The notes: a model not told the origin generated them from the sequence alone. 64,000 bases of DNA from Streptomyces sp. CB01201 (GCF_002803085.1 NZ_NNBJ01000014.1:1-64000), one strand, 5' to 3'; positions 25,344-34,980 are shown, counted from the first letter of the stretch. Program-made: numbers and translations.

Positions 25344-26611
25344 GGGCGCCTCCCTTCCGTGGCGGTGAGCACCAGCGCGCTCTGGAAGCCGCCGAAGCCG
25401 CTGCCCACCGTCAGTACGGTGTCGGTGGGCTGGTCGCGCGCGGTCAACGGCACGTAGTCCAGGTCGAGTTGGGGGTCCGGCTCGTGCAGGCCCGCGGTGG
25501 GCGGCAGCACGCCGTGCCGGATCACCAGCGCGGAGGCGGCCGCCTCGATGGAGCCGACGGCACCGAGCGAGTGGCCGATGACCGCCTTGATGGAGCTGAC
25601 CGGGACCCGGCGGGCGTGGTCGCCCAGGCTGTGCTTGATCGCGGCCGTCTCGTGGATGTCGTTCTGCTTGGTGGCCGTGCCGTGCGCGTTGACGTAGCCG
25701 ACGGCCTCGCGGTCGATCCGGGCGTCGTCGAGCGCGCCGGTGATGGCGGCGGCCATCTCCAGTCCGTCGGGACGCAGGCCGGTCATGTGGTGGGCGTTGG
25801 CCCGCGCGGCGAAGCCCGCGATCTCGGCGTAGACCGGCGCCCCGCGCCGCAGGGCGGACTCCCGCTCCTCCAGGACGAGGACGGCCGCCCCCTCGCCGAG
25901 CACGAAGCCGCTACGGGTCCGGTCGAAGGGCCGCGAGGCACGGTCCGGGGTGTCGTTGCGCGGCGAGGTCGCCTTGATGGCGTCGAAGCAGGCCACGGTG
26001 ATCGGCGCGATGGGAGCGTCACTGCCCCCGGCGATCATGATGTCGGCGCTGCCCTCCCTGATGAGCTCGACGGCGTGCCCCAGGGAGTCGAGGCCGGAGG
26101 TGCAGCCCGCCGAGACGAGCGCGACGGGGCCCTCGGCGCCGGCCTCCCAGGCGACCTCCGCCGCCATCGAGCTCGGCACGAAGTAGTCGTACAGATACGG
26201 GGTCCCCGCCGCGTGGTCGACCAGCCACTGCCGGCCGCCGCCGCTGCGCGCGACGTACTCCTCCTCCAGCTTCTGGGTGCATCCCACCGCGGAGCCGAGG
26301 CTGACGCCGGTCCGGTGCGCGTTGCCCGCGTCGATCTCGATGCCGCTGTCGGCCAGCGCCTCGCGGGCGGCGACCAGGGCGAACTGGGTGGCGCGGTCGA
26401 GGCGCACGGTGTCCCGCTCGGACAGTCCGGAGCGGGCCGCGTCGAAGTCGCATTCGGCGGCCATCCGGGAGCGGAACGGCGCCGGGTCGAAGGCGGTGAT
26501 GGTCCTGGTCGCCGAGACACCGGAGACGATGCGTTCCCAGAACGCCTTCGTGCCGATGCCCCCCGGGGCGATCACGCCGAGGCCGGTGATCACCACCCGG
26601 CGGGTCGTCAT
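25340..26611 (-). CDS. aknB: Ketosynthase alpha of the type II PKS
   Basis: 423 residues. Active-site Cys170 is in VSAGCTSGLDS, and the two histidines are in NAHGTATKQND and IGHSLGAVGS. It performs iterative Claisen condensation with AknC and ACP AknD. Overlaps on both sides (aknX upstream, aknC downstream) show tight translational coupling. Confidence 0.97.
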   Translation of the reverse strand: MTTRRVVITGLGVIAPGGIGTKAFWERIVSGVSATRTITAFDPAPFRSRMAAECDFDAARSGLSERDTVRLDRATQFALVAAREALADSGIEIDAGNAHRTGVSLGSAVGCTQKLEEEYVARSGGGRQWLVDHAAGTPYLYDYFVPSSMAAEVAWEAGAEGPVALVSAGCTSGLDSLGHAVELIREGSADIMIAGGSDAPIAPITVACFDAIKATSPRNDTPDRASRPFDRTRSGFVLGEGAAVLVLEERESALRRGAPVYAEIAGFAARANAHHMTGLRPDGLEMAAAITGALDDARIDREAVGYVNAHGTATKQNDIHETAAIKHSLGDHARRVPVSSIKAVIGHSLGAVGSIEAAASALVIRHGVLPPTAGLHEPDPQLDLDYVPLTARDQPTDTVLTVGSGFGGFQSALVLTATEGRRP

Positions 26612-26967
26612 ATCTCCTCCCGCGCCGGGGCGTCGTCGAGGGCGCCGCCACGGCGCAGCCGCGCGAGATACAGTTCCGGCCGGCTCTCGCCCAGTGCGCG
26701 CAGTGCCTCGGCGTGCGGCCGGAAGCCGGCCCCCGAGACGGCCGCGCGGAACGAGGCGAGGTCCCGCCACTCGGCGACGTTGACGTACTGGCCGGGCCGC
26801 TCCGCGTGCCGGGAGAGCGTGTGCCGGACGAAACCCGGCTGGCGCGCCATGAACTCGGACGTCCGCGCGAACTCCTTCTCGAACACCTCGGGTTCGGCGT
26901 GCACGGTGAAGGTGTTCACGAAGGTCACGGCAGCGGCCCCCCTGGCATCCGGCTCCTGATCCGTCAT
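26608..26967 (-). CDS. aknX: Anthrone oxygenase, ABM family
   Basis: 119 residues with the antibiotic-biosynthesis-monooxygenase ferredoxin-like fold (VTFVNTFTVHAEPEVFEKEF, then PGQYVNVAEWRDLASFRAAV). AknX/DnrG-type enzymes oxidise the anthrone at C-12 to the anthraquinone (aklanonic acid) with oxygen and no cofactor. First gene of the minus-strand PKS operon, overlapping aknB by 4 bases and divergent from aknA. The C-terminal 20 residues are charged and probably disordered. Confidence 0.9.
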   Translation of the reverse strand: MTDQEPDARGAAAVTFVNTFTVHAEPEVFEKEFARTSEFMARQPGFVRHTLSRHAERPGQYVNVAEWRDLASFRAAVSGAGFRPHAEALRALGESRPELYLARLRRGGALDDAPAREEI

Positions 26968-27202
26968 CGATGGCCTCCTCGTTGCCTGGTGTTGCCCGGT
27001 CTCTCGTCAACGCGTTCATGGACCCCGCGTCGCTTGACATCGTGCGTTCGCTCGTGTCGTTCCACGCTGCGTGCCAGGTCTCTCAGGTGGATGGACGGCC
27101 AATGGAGCCCTGGCCGGGCCGGGGGTAGAGCGCGTTCCGACCGGCCGCTGACACCCTCGCAGTCGTCCGGCACGTCACCGCGGGGACCGCTGAGGAGCCG
27201 TC

Positions 27203-27988
27203 ATGTCGCAAGGAGCAGAACGCGTCGCCATCGTCACCGGTGCCACCAGCGGGATCGGTCTGGCCGTGGCCCGCAGCCTGGCCGAAGGGGGTGCGCGGGT
27301 CTTCATCTGCGCCCGCGACGGCGACCGGGTCGCCCACACCGTCAAGGAGTTGCGCGAGGCCGGCCACGACATCGGCGGCACCTCGTGCGACGTACGCGAC
27401 GGCGGCCAGGTGCGTGCCTTCGTCCAGGAGGCCAGGGAGCGGTTCGGCCCCGTCACCGTGCTGGTGAACAACGCCGGCCGCAGCGGTGGCGGCCATACCG
27501 CGCAGATCCCCGACGAGCTGTGGCTCGACGTGATCGAGACCAACCTCACCAGCGTCTTCCGGATGACCCGAGAGGTCCTGACGACCGGCGGAATGCTGGA
27601 GCGCGGCGCCGGACGGATCGTCAACATCGCCTCGACGGGCGGCAAGCAGGGCGTGGCCCTGGGAGCGCCGTACTCGGCGTCGAAGCACGGCGTGGTCGGC
27701 TTCACCAAGGCCCTGGGCCTGGAGCTGGCGAAGACGGGCATCACCGTCAACGCCGTCTGCCCCGGCTATGTCGAGACGCCGATGGCCGAGCGGGTGCGCC
27801 AGGGATACGCCGGTGCCTGGGACATCACCGAGGACGAGGTGCTGGAGAAGTTCGAGGCGAAGATCCCCCTCGGCCGTTACTCCACGCCGGACGAGGTCGC
27901 CGGGCTGGTCGGCTATCTGCTCACCCCGACGGCCGCCTCGATCACCGCCCAGGCGATGAACGTCTGCGGCGGGCTCGGCAACTACTGA
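27203..27988 (+). CDS. aknA: Polyketide C-9 ketoreductase (SDR)
   Basis: 261 residues. The Rossmann motif is TGATSGIG (residues 13-20), NNAG follows, and the catalytic triad includes Ser (NIASTGG) and YSASK. It matches the ActIII/AknA/DpsE reductases, which reduce the C-9 carbonyl of the nascent chain with NADPH. First gene of the aknA-E1-K-L-M-N transcript; the 235-base divergent spacer with aknX should hold the main PKS promoters. Confidence 0.96.
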   Translation: MSQGAERVAIVTGATSGIGLAVARSLAEGGARVFICARDGDRVAHTVKELREAGHDIGGTSCDVRDGGQVRAFVQEARERFGPVTVLVNNAGRSGGGHTAQIPDELWLDVIETNLTSVFRMTREVLTTGGMLERGAGRIVNIASTGGKQGVALGAPYSASKHGVVGFTKALGLELAKTGITVNAVCPGYVETPMAERVRQGYAGAWDITEDEVLEKFEAKIPLGRYSTPDEVAGLVGYLLTPTAASITAQAMNVCGGLGNY

Positions 27989-28035
27989 CAGCGGGCCCGG
28001 CCGGGCACGGCCGCGGGCAGACAGAGGGGATCAGC

Positions 28036-29388
28036 ATGGCGCACGAGGTGCACACGACCGAACACGCGATCACGGTGGCCGCAGCCCCGGAGGCCGTCTT
28101 CGCCCTGGTGGAGCGGGCGCAGGACTGGCCGCACGTCTTCCCGCCGAGCCTGCACGTGGAATATCTGGAGCGGTCGCGGGACGAGGAGCGGCTGCGCATC
28201 TGGGCCACCGCCAACGGCGAGGTCAAGACCTGGACTTCCCGGCGCACCCTGGACCGCGAGGGACTGCGGATCCGGTTCCGCCAGGAGATCTCCCAGGATC
28301 CCGTCGCCGCGATGGGCGGCGAGTGGATCGTCGAGGCGCTGCCGGACGGCGGCAGCCGGGTACGCCTGCTGCACGACTTCCGGGCCGTCGGCGACCTGGA
28401 GAGCAACGTCCGCTGGATCCTGGCGGCGATCGAGCGCAACAGCGGCGCCGAGCTGGCCGCGCTGGAGTCCGCCGCACTGCGCTCCGGCACCGACGAGGCG
28501 CCGTACACCTTCGAGGACTCCGTGCGCATCGACGCCCCGGCCCAGCAGGTACGGGACTTCCTGCGCGACGCGGAGCTGTGGCAGCAGCGGCTTCCGCACG
28601 TCGCCCGGGTCCTCCTGAAAGAGGACACCCCCGACGTCCAGCACCTGGAGATGGACACCCGGACCCCCGACGGTTCGACGCACACCACGGCCTCCGTGCG
28701 GATCTGCCTGCCCGACGGCCGGATCGCGTACAAGCAGCTGCGGACCCCGCCCCTGATGTCCGTGCACACCGGCGATTGGTCGGTGGCGGAGACCCCGTCC
28801 GGCTGCGTGGCCGTCTCCCGGCACACGGTGGTCGTCAACGCCGCAGCCGTCGGCCAGGTCCTCGGCCCCGCCGCGACCACCGCCGAGGCCCGCACCTTCA
28901 TCCGGGACGCGCTCGGCGGGAACAGCACGATCACCATGCGGCACGCCAAGGAGCACGCCGAGCTACAGGCCCGGAGCGAGCCGCTGCCGCCCGCCGAGTA
29001 CGCCTCCGTCCAGCAGTTCTACGCCCGGCAGATGCGGCTCCTGGACGAGGGCGACGGCGAGGCGTGGGCGGCCACCTTCACCGAGGAGGGGGCCTTTGAG
29101 CAGACCTCGTTCACCGAGCCGGTACGGGGCCGGGCGTCGATCGCGCGGGCCGTGCGCGAACGGCCCGCGGCGCCTGCCGGGACCGTACGCCGGCACTGGA
29201 TCGGCCTGCCGGCCGCCTGGCGGTTCCCGGACGGCTCGGTGCGCACGGGCTACGACGCCCTGGTCGTCTCGACCACCGAGGGCGCGGCTCCCGTGATCCG
29301 GCTGAGCACGTCGTGCCAGGACGTCCTCGTCGCCGACGGGGACGGCTGGCTGGTGAGCCACCGTCACGTCCGCCACGACGGGCAGTGA
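28036..29388 (+). CDS. aknE1: Aromatase/cyclase with an extra C-terminal SnoaL/NTF2-like domain
   Basis: 450 residues. Two START-type halves (about residues 1-150 and 155-305, each opening with an HAITVAAAPEAVF- or VRIDAPAQQVRDF-type strand) form the di-domain ARO/CYC that closes and aromatises the first ring after C-9 reduction. About 130 more residues (roughly 320-450, beginning ASVQQFYARQMRLLD) form a SnoaL/NTF2-like domain clearly related to the free-standing AknV at 37830. DpsF-type enzymes are about 315 residues, so the third domain is an addition. Its role is unknown; it may assist a later ring closure. Confidence 0.93.
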   Translation: MAHEVHTTEHAITVAAAPEAVFALVERAQDWPHVFPPSLHVEYLERSRDEERLRIWATANGEVKTWTSRRTLDREGLRIRFRQEISQDPVAAMGGEWIVEALPDGGSRVRLLHDFRAVGDLESNVRWILAAIERNSGAELAALESAALRSGTDEAPYTFEDSVRIDAPAQQVRDFLRDAELWQQRLPHVARVLLKEDTPDVQHLEMDTRTPDGSTHTTASVRICLPDGRIAYKQLRTPPLMSVHTGDWSVAETPSGCVAVSRHTVVVNAAAVGQVLGPAATTAEARTFIRDALGGNSTITMRHAKEHAELQARSEPLPPAEYASVQQFYARQMRLLDEGDGEAWAATFTEEGAFEQTSFTEPVRGRASIARAVRERPAAPAGTVRRHWIGLPAAWRFPDGSVRTGYDALVVSTTEGAAPVIRLSTSCQDVLVADGDGWLVSHRHVRHDGQ

Positions 29389-29465
29389 GGGCCGCCGCCC
29401 CGGACGTGCCGGATCCGCGCCGGGCCGGCCCGGATCCGGCACCACCACTCGCGAAAGGGAGACCC

Positions 29466-30788
29466 ATGAAGGTCCTGTTCACCACGTTCGCCGCGAAGTC
29501 CCATATGCATGCCCAGGTCCCCCTGGCCTGGGCCCTCCAGACCGCCGGCCACGAGGTCCGTATCGCCAGCCAGCCGGATCTGGCGGAGGACATCACCCGT
29601 ACCGGACTGACCGCCGTCTGCGTGGGGGAGCCGCTGCTCCTGGAGGAGCAGATGCAGCGGGTCAACGAGGGCCTGGGCGAGGACGCCGAGATCATGGAGA
29701 GCCAGGCGGAAGCCGGGATGGACATGACGGAGACCCGGCCCGAGATGCTGACCTGGGACCACGTCCTCGGGGTGTTCACCTCGATGACGGCCATGGCCTT
29801 CCAGAACTCCTGCCCGGAACGCATGATCGACGACCTGGTCGCGTTCAGCCGCGAGTGGCAGCCCGATCTGGTCATCTGGGACACCCTCTCCTTCGCCGGG
29901 CCGGTGGCCGCACAGGTCACCGGCGCCGCACACGCCCGGCTGCTGTTCGGGCTCGATCTGCTGGGGCGGATGCGCGAGACCTTCCTCGACCTGCTGGCGG
30001 AGCGGCTTCCCGAGCAGCGGGACGATCCGCTGCGCGAGTGGCTGACCTGGACGCTCGGCCGCTACGGCGCGCGGTTCGAGGAGGAGGTGGCGGTCGGCCA
30101 GTGGACCATCGACCCGGTGCCGCCGTCGATGCGGTTCCCGGTGCGGCAGCCGTTCGTCCCGCTGCGCTACATCCCCTACAACGGGCAGGCCGTCGTACCG
30201 GACTGGCTGCACGAGCCGCCGAAGAAGCCGCGCGTCTGCCTGACGCTGGGGGTGGCCCACCGGGAGGTGCTGGACGGCGACCGCGCCTCCATCGGCGAAC
30301 TGGTCGAGGCGCTGGCGGAGCTGGACGTCGAGGTGGTCGCGACGCTCAACGCCAAACAGCTCGCCGGACTGCGGCTGCCCGACAACGTCAGGGCCGTCGA
30401 CTTCGTGCCGCTCAACGCGCTGCTGCCGACCTGCTCCGCGGTCATCCACCACGGCGGCTCCGGCACCTTCCAGACCGCGCTGGCGCACGGGGTCCCGCAG
30501 CTGATCGTGCCCGACATGGTCTGGGACACCATCCACAAGGCCAAGCAGCTGGAGAAGTTCGGCGCGGGGCTGTATCTGCACGACGTCGACCACTACACCG
30601 CCCAGGACCTGCGCGAGCACGTGCTGCGCCTGCTTGAGGACCCGTCGTTCGCGGAGAACTGCGCGCGGATCCGCCGGGAGATGGTGGGCACGCCGAGCCC
30701 CAACGACATCGTCCCCCTGCTGGAGAAACTCACCGCGGAGCACCGTACGGCTCGGGACACCCGCGGCACCGACCGAAAGGAGCGGTAG
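29466..30788 (+). CDS. aknK: Anthracycline chain-extending glycosyltransferase AknK
   Basis: 440 residues of the GT-B fold, family 1. The N-terminal acceptor domain starts MKVLFTTFAAKSHMHAQVPLAWAL and the donor motif is HHGGSGTFQTALAHGVPQ. In aclacinomycin biosynthesis AknK adds 2-deoxy-L-fucose to the rhodosamine of the monoglycoside and can add a further deoxysugar. It sits directly before aknL (stop TAG followed at once by ATG). It is distinct from AknS, having no adjacent P450-like helper. Confidence 0.9.
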   Translation: MKVLFTTFAAKSHMHAQVPLAWALQTAGHEVRIASQPDLAEDITRTGLTAVCVGEPLLLEEQMQRVNEGLGEDAEIMESQAEAGMDMTETRPEMLTWDHVLGVFTSMTAMAFQNSCPERMIDDLVAFSREWQPDLVIWDTLSFAGPVAAQVTGAAHARLLFGLDLLGRMRETFLDLLAERLPEQRDDPLREWLTWTLGRYGARFEEEVAVGQWTIDPVPPSMRFPVRQPFVPLRYIPYNGQAVVPDWLHEPPKKPRVCLTLGVAHREVLDGDRASIGELVEALAELDVEVVATLNAKQLAGLRLPDNVRAVDFVPLNALLPTCSAVIHHGGSGTFQTALAHGVPQLIVPDMVWDTIHKAKQLEKFGAGLYLHDVDHYTAQDLREHVLRLLEDPSFAENCARIRREMVGTPSPNDIVPLLEKLTAEHRTARDTRGTDRKER

Positions 30789-31406
30789 ATGACCTCCGCC
30801 GTGCAGTTCCGCGAGCTCGCCGTCTCGGGCGCGTACGCCTTCACCCCGCCCGTCTTCGAGGACGACCGCGGCCTTTTCACCTCGCCGTACCAGGAGCCGG
30901 CGTTCCGGGAGGCGCTGGGGCATCCGCTCTTCCCCGTCGCCCAGTCCAACCACAGCAGATCGCGGCGCGGCACCGTCCGGGGCATCCACTACACCGTCAC
31001 CCCGCCGGGCGTGGCCAAGTACGTGTACTGCGCCCGGGGCCGGGCCATCGACATCGTCGTGGACATCCGGGTCGGCTCGCCCACCTACGGCCGCTGGGAC
31101 TCCTGCCTGCTCGATCCGCAGAGCTTCAGCGCGATGTACTTTCCGGTCGGTGTCGGGCACGCCTTCGTCGCCCTGGAGGACGACACGGTGATGTCGTACA
31201 TGCTCTCCGGGAGTTACGAGGCACAGCACGAGCTCGCCCTCTCGCCGCTCGACCCCGCGCTCGGCCTGCCGATCCCCCGGGACACGGAGCCCCTGCTGTC
31301 CGCACGGGACACGGCCGCGCCGCTGCTCGCGCAGGTGCGGGCGGAGGGCGGCCTGCCGGAGTACGACAAGTGCCGCCGGATCGAGGCCGCACTGTGGCGG
31401 CGCTGA
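30789..31406 (+). CDS. aknL: dTDP-4-keto-6-deoxyhexose 3,5-epimerase
   Basis: 205 residues, cupin fold of the RmlC family. The catalytic His is in RGIHYTVTPPG, with the YFPVGVGHAFVALEDD strand downstream. It converts the 4-keto sugar from D- to L-configuration, needed for all three L-deoxysugars. It starts immediately after the aknK stop and overlaps aknM by 13 bases. Confidence 0.94.
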   Translation: MTSAVQFRELAVSGAYAFTPPVFEDDRGLFTSPYQEPAFREALGHPLFPVAQSNHSRSRRGTVRGIHYTVTPPGVAKYVYCARGRAIDIVVDIRVGSPTYGRWDSCLLDPQSFSAMYFPVGVGHAFVALEDDTVMSYMLSGSYEAQHELALSPLDPALGLPIPRDTEPLLSARDTAAPLLAQVRAEGGLPEYDKCRRIEAALWRR

Positions 31407-32341
31407 GCGAGGGCCGGCCACCGACCGCGGGATCCCGGATCGCGGTGCTGGGGGCCACCGGCTGCGTCGGCCGCTGTGTGAGCGCGGCGCTGGCGCGCGA
31501 GGGGCACCAGGTGCTCGCCGTCGCACGACGCGGCGGGCCCGCGGTGGCGGACCACGACTTCGTCGGCCTGGACGTGGCGGCGGTCCCGCCCTCCGATCTC
31601 GCGCGGCTGTTCACCAGGCACCGGGTGAGCGCGGTGGTCAACGTGACGGGCGGCTGGGGCACGACCGAGGAGGAGATGCGGTACGCCCACATCACCCTGG
31701 TCGACCGGCTCCTGAGGGCCGTGACACAGATGGAGGCGCGGCCGCGGCTGGTCCATGTGGGCTCCATCCACGAGTACGGCCCGGTGCCGGAACCCCGCTC
31801 CATCGGCGAAGGCCTCGAACCCCGGCCGACCACCATGTACGCCAGTACCAAGCTGGCCGGCTCCGAGCTGGTGCTCGACGCCACCCGGGGCGGCCGGGTG
31901 GACGGACTGGTGCTGCGCGCGGTGAACGTCTGCGGTCCCCGCACCACGCGGGCCAGTTTCCTCGGGGCGGTCGTCGACACCCTGCGGGCCGCGGACCCGG
32001 GCGAGCCGGTGACGCTGCGGGTCGCGGACGCGCGGCGGGACTTCATCGACGTACGGGACCTGGCCGAGGCCGTGGTCCTCGCCGTGACGTCACCGGCCAC
32101 CGGACAGGTCGTCAACATCGGCCGGGGGGAGGCCTCCGCCATGCGTGAGCTGGTGGATCTGCTGGTCGCCGTCTCGGGGCTGCCGTCCGGGGCGGTGCGG
32201 ATCGAGGACGGGCCGATCGCCAGCAAGGGCGGCGGCTGGACCCTGGCCGACATCCGGCTGGCGGGAGAACTGCTCGGCTGGAAACCGCGGATCCCGCTCA
32301 GCGAGGCGATGCGGGCCACCTGGGAGACGCCCGCCGACTGA
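31394..32341 (+). CDS. aknM: dTDP-4-ketohexose 4-ketoreductase
   Basis: 315 residues from a GTG at 31394 with GAGG 10 bases upstream (a GTG at 31370 is also in frame). Extended SDR: GATGCVG at the N-terminus and YASTK as the catalytic Tyr/Lys. It reduces the C-4 ketone to finish the L-deoxysugars; one enzyme probably serves several branches. The name follows the order K-L-M-N. Confidence 0.88.
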   Translation: MAALSEGRPPTAGSRIAVLGATGCVGRCVSAALAREGHQVLAVARRGGPAVADHDFVGLDVAAVPPSDLARLFTRHRVSAVVNVTGGWGTTEEEMRYAHITLVDRLLRAVTQMEARPRLVHVGSIHEYGPVPEPRSIGEGLEPRPTTMYASTKLAGSELVLDATRGGRVDGLVLRAVNVCGPRTTRASFLGAVVDTLRAADPGEPVTLRVADARRDFIDVRDLAEAVVLAVTSPATGQVVNIGRGEASAMRELVDLLVAVSGLPSGAVRIEDGPIASKGGGWTLADIRLAGELLGWKPRIPLSEAMRATWETPAD

Positions 32342-32389
32342 TCCACCCGGACCGGGCCGCGTACGCCCCATCCATGACAAGGAGTTCAG

Positions 32390-33742
32390 ATGGCCGAAAT
32401 GACGGCGCGGATCGCCAGGTCGGCTGCGGCCGTGGAGAGCGCCCGCACCGATCTCGCCGGATTCGACGACTGGTTCGCCGAGTACGGGGAGCAGATCTAC
32501 ACGACGGCCGAGCGGGTGCCGCTGGCGGCCCTCGACCAGTGGTACCAGACACCGGTGACCGGCGATCTGCGCCATCGCAGCGGCAAGTTCTTCACGGTCC
32601 ACGGCCTGCGGGTGCACGATCCGGGCAACGCGGTGCCCTGGTGGGACCAGCCCATCATCGACCAGCCCGAGGTCGGCATCCTCGGCATCCTCATCAAGGA
32701 GTTCGACGGCGTTCCGCACTTCCTGATGCAGGCCAAGGCGGAACCGGGCAACCCCGGGGGCCTACAGCTCTCTCCCACCGTGCAGGCGACGCGCAGCAAC
32801 TACACCGGCGTCCACAAGGGCAAGCCCGTGCCGTATCTGGACTACTTCCGGGACACCTCACGGCACCGGGTGGTCGCCGATGTCCGGCAGTCGGAGCAGG
32901 GCGCCTGGTTCTACCGCAAACGCAACCGCAACATGGTGGTGGAGACGACCGCCGAGGTGGAGGTCCTCAAGGGCTTCCGCTGGTTCACGCTGGGGCAGTT
33001 GTACCGGCTGCTGGCGCGTGACGACATCGTGAACATGGACGCGAGGACCGTGCTGGCCTGTCTGCCGCACGCCTCCCGGCCGGACGGCGCGCTGCACCGG
33101 ACGACCGACGTGCTGAGCTGGATCACCCGCGCCCGTTCGCTGGCCTCCGTGCACACCGAGCGGATCGCGCTCAACGCGCTCGACGAGTGGCGGCAGAGCG
33201 AGATGGGCCACTCGCACGAGAGCGGCGGGTTCTTCGACGTCATCGGGGTTTCCGTGACGGCCGCCGGGCGCGAGGTCGGCACCTGGCGCCAGCCGATGAT
33301 CGAGCCGCACGGCACGGGGGTCATCGCGTTTCTGACCCGCGAGATCAACGGGGTGCCGCATGTGCTGGTGCACGCCCGGACCGAGCCCGGCTACGCGGAC
33401 GTCGTGGAACTGGCGCCGACCGTGCAGTGCGTCCCGGACAGCTACCGCTGGCTGCCGCCCTCCGCGAGGCCCCGCCACCTCGACGAGGTGCTGGCCGCCC
33501 GGCCCGACCGCATCCGGTTCGAGGCCGTGCTCTCCGAGGAGGGCGGCCGCTTCTTCCACGCCCGCAACCGCTATCTGATCGTGGACAGCGACGTTCCCGA
33601 GGACCCCGGCCATCCCGACTACCGCTGGCTGACCATGGACCAGCTCACCCAACTGCTCCGGCACAGCCATTACCTCAATGTGCAGGCCCGGAGCCTGGTG
33701 GCGTGTCTGCGCGGCCTTGAGGCGAGCCGCCCGGCCGGCTGA
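32390..33742 (+). CDS. aknN: NDP-hexose 2,3-dehydratase
   Basis: 450 residues made of two homologous halves (about 10-220 and 230-450), each with LxxWxQ followed by SGxFFxVxGxxV and an NRYLIVDS- or NRNMVVET-type segment. This is typical of EvaA/TylX3-type 2,3-dehydratases, which remove the C-2 hydroxyl of dTDP-4-keto-6-deoxyglucose. All three sugars of a cinerubin-type trisaccharide are 2-deoxy, so this step is shared. Last gene of the plus-strand operon, ended by the long hairpin at 33786. Confidence 0.93.
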   Translation: MAEMTARIARSAAAVESARTDLAGFDDWFAEYGEQIYTTAERVPLAALDQWYQTPVTGDLRHRSGKFFTVHGLRVHDPGNAVPWWDQPIIDQPEVGILGILIKEFDGVPHFLMQAKAEPGNPGGLQLSPTVQATRSNYTGVHKGKPVPYLDYFRDTSRHRVVADVRQSEQGAWFYRKRNRNMVVETTAEVEVLKGFRWFTLGQLYRLLARDDIVNMDARTVLACLPHASRPDGALHRTTDVLSWITRARSLASVHTERIALNALDEWRQSEMGHSHESGGFFDVIGVSVTAAGREVGTWRQPMIEPHGTGVIAFLTREINGVPHVLVHARTEPGYADVVELAPTVQCVPDSYRWLPPSARPRHLDEVLAARPDRIRFEAVLSEEGGRFFHARNRYLIVDSDVPEDPGHPDYRWLTMDQLTQLLRHSHYLNVQARSLVACLRGLEASRPAG

Positions 33743-33785
33743 CCGGGCGAGGGGCGCGGCCGTACCGAAGAAGGACCGGTGCACC

Positions 33786-33843
33786 GCACCGGACACACCG
33801 AGGGCCCGGCCACATGGCGCCGGGCCCTCGGTGTGTCCGGTGC
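33786..33843. terminator. Perfect 25-bp hairpin, bidirectional terminator
   Basis: 33786-33810 pairs without mismatch with 33819-33843, loop CACATGGC. It separates convergent aknN and aknZ. Confidence 0.92.
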
Positions 33844-33870
33844 GCGCCGCGGCCGGCCCGCCGCACCGGC

Positions 33871-34980
33871 TCAGAGGCTGTCCAGTACGTCGCGCACCGC
33901 ACTGATCACCTTGTCCTGGACGTCCGGCGCGAGGGTCGGGTACATGGGCAACGAGAAGATCTGGCCCGCCAGTTCCTCGGTGACGGGTAGCGAGCCCAGG
34001 GGATACCCGAGGTGGGCGAACCCGGACATCGTGTGCACCGGCCAGGGGTAGCTGATGTTGAGCTCGATGTCGTACGCCTTGAGGGCCTCGATGATGGCGT
34101 CGCGCCGGGGGTGGCGCACCGTGTAGACGTAGTACACGTGCTCGTTGCCGGGGACGGTGTGCGGCAGCACCAGATCGGTGTCGCCGAGCCCCTCCTCGTA
34201 GCGGCGGGCGACCGCCCGCCGCCCCTCGATGTAGGTGTCGAGCCGACCCAGCTTGCGCCGCAGGATTTCGGCCTGCACCTCGTCGAGCCGGGCGTTGTGG
34301 CCCGGGGTGCCGACGACGTAGTACCGCTCCTCCATGCCGTAGTAGCGCAGTCGGCGCAGCGCGCGGTGGGTGTCGTCCCGGGAGGTCAGCACGGCGCCGC
34401 CGTCGCCGTACGCGCCGAGCACCTTCGTGGGGTAGAAGGAGAAGGCGGCGGCGTCACCCGCGGCGCCGGCGAGCCGGCCGTCGCGGCGGGCACCATGGGC
34501 CTGGGCGCAGTCCTCGACGAGGAACAGGTCGTGCTCGGCGGCCAGCCGCTCCAGCGGGGCCAGGTCCACGCACTGGCCGTAGAGGTGGACGGGCAGCAGG
34601 CACCGGGTCCGGGGGCCGAGGACCGCGGCCACCTGCTCGGTGTCCATGAGGTAGCTGTCCGGGTGGACGTCGACGAACACGGGGGTGGCGCCCACCGAGT
34701 CGATCGCGACCACGGTGGGGGCCGCCGTGTTGGACACGGTGACCACCTCGTCCCCGGGGCCGACGCCGAGCGCCTGGAGGGCCAGCTTGATCGCGTTGGT
34801 GCCGTTGTCCACGCCGACGCAGTGACCCACGCCGTGATAGCCGGCGAACTCCCGCTCGAAGCCGCGGACACTCTCTCCGAGGACGAGCCGGCCAGAGGTG
34901 AAGACCGTCTCCACAGCGTCCAGAATATCGGCGCTTTCGTTCTCGTATTCCTTCTGGTAGTCCCACACGAGAGTCGTCAT
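33871..34980 (-). CDS. aknZ: Sugar 3-aminotransferase (DegT family)
   Basis: 369 residues. PLP-binding Lys186 is in SFYPTKVLGAYGDGG and the Asp is in VEDCAQAHG. It matches DesV/DnrJ-type aminotransferases that install the 3-amino group of rhodosamine. The ATG at 34980 follows GGGAGGG. Divergent from aknY across 197 AT-richer bases. It is the only aminotransferase in the cluster, consistent with one amino sugar. Confidence 0.93.
   Translation of the reverse strand: MTTLVWDYQKEYENESADILDAVETVFTSGRLVLGESVRGFEREFAGYHGVGHCVGVDNGTNAIKLALQALGVGPGDEVVTVSNTAAPTVVAIDSVGATPVFVDVHPDSYLMDTEQVAAVLGPRTRCLLPVHLYGQCVDLAPLERLAAEHDLFLVEDCAQAHGARRDGRLAGAAGDAAAFSFYPTKVLGAYGDGGAVLTSRDDTHRALRRLRYYGMEERYYVVGTPGHNARLDEVQAEILRRKLGRLDTYIEGRRAVARRYEEGLGDTDLVLPHTVPGNEHVYYVYTVRHPRRDAIIEALKAYDIELNISYPWPVHTMSGFAHLGYPLGSLPVTEELAGQIFSLPMYPTLAPDVQDKVISAVRDVLDSL

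Noticed and set aside
29364..31526. 720-codon minus-strand frame under aknK-aknL-aknM
   Set aside because: Antisense shadow; the plus strand encodes three well-conserved sugar-pathway proteins.
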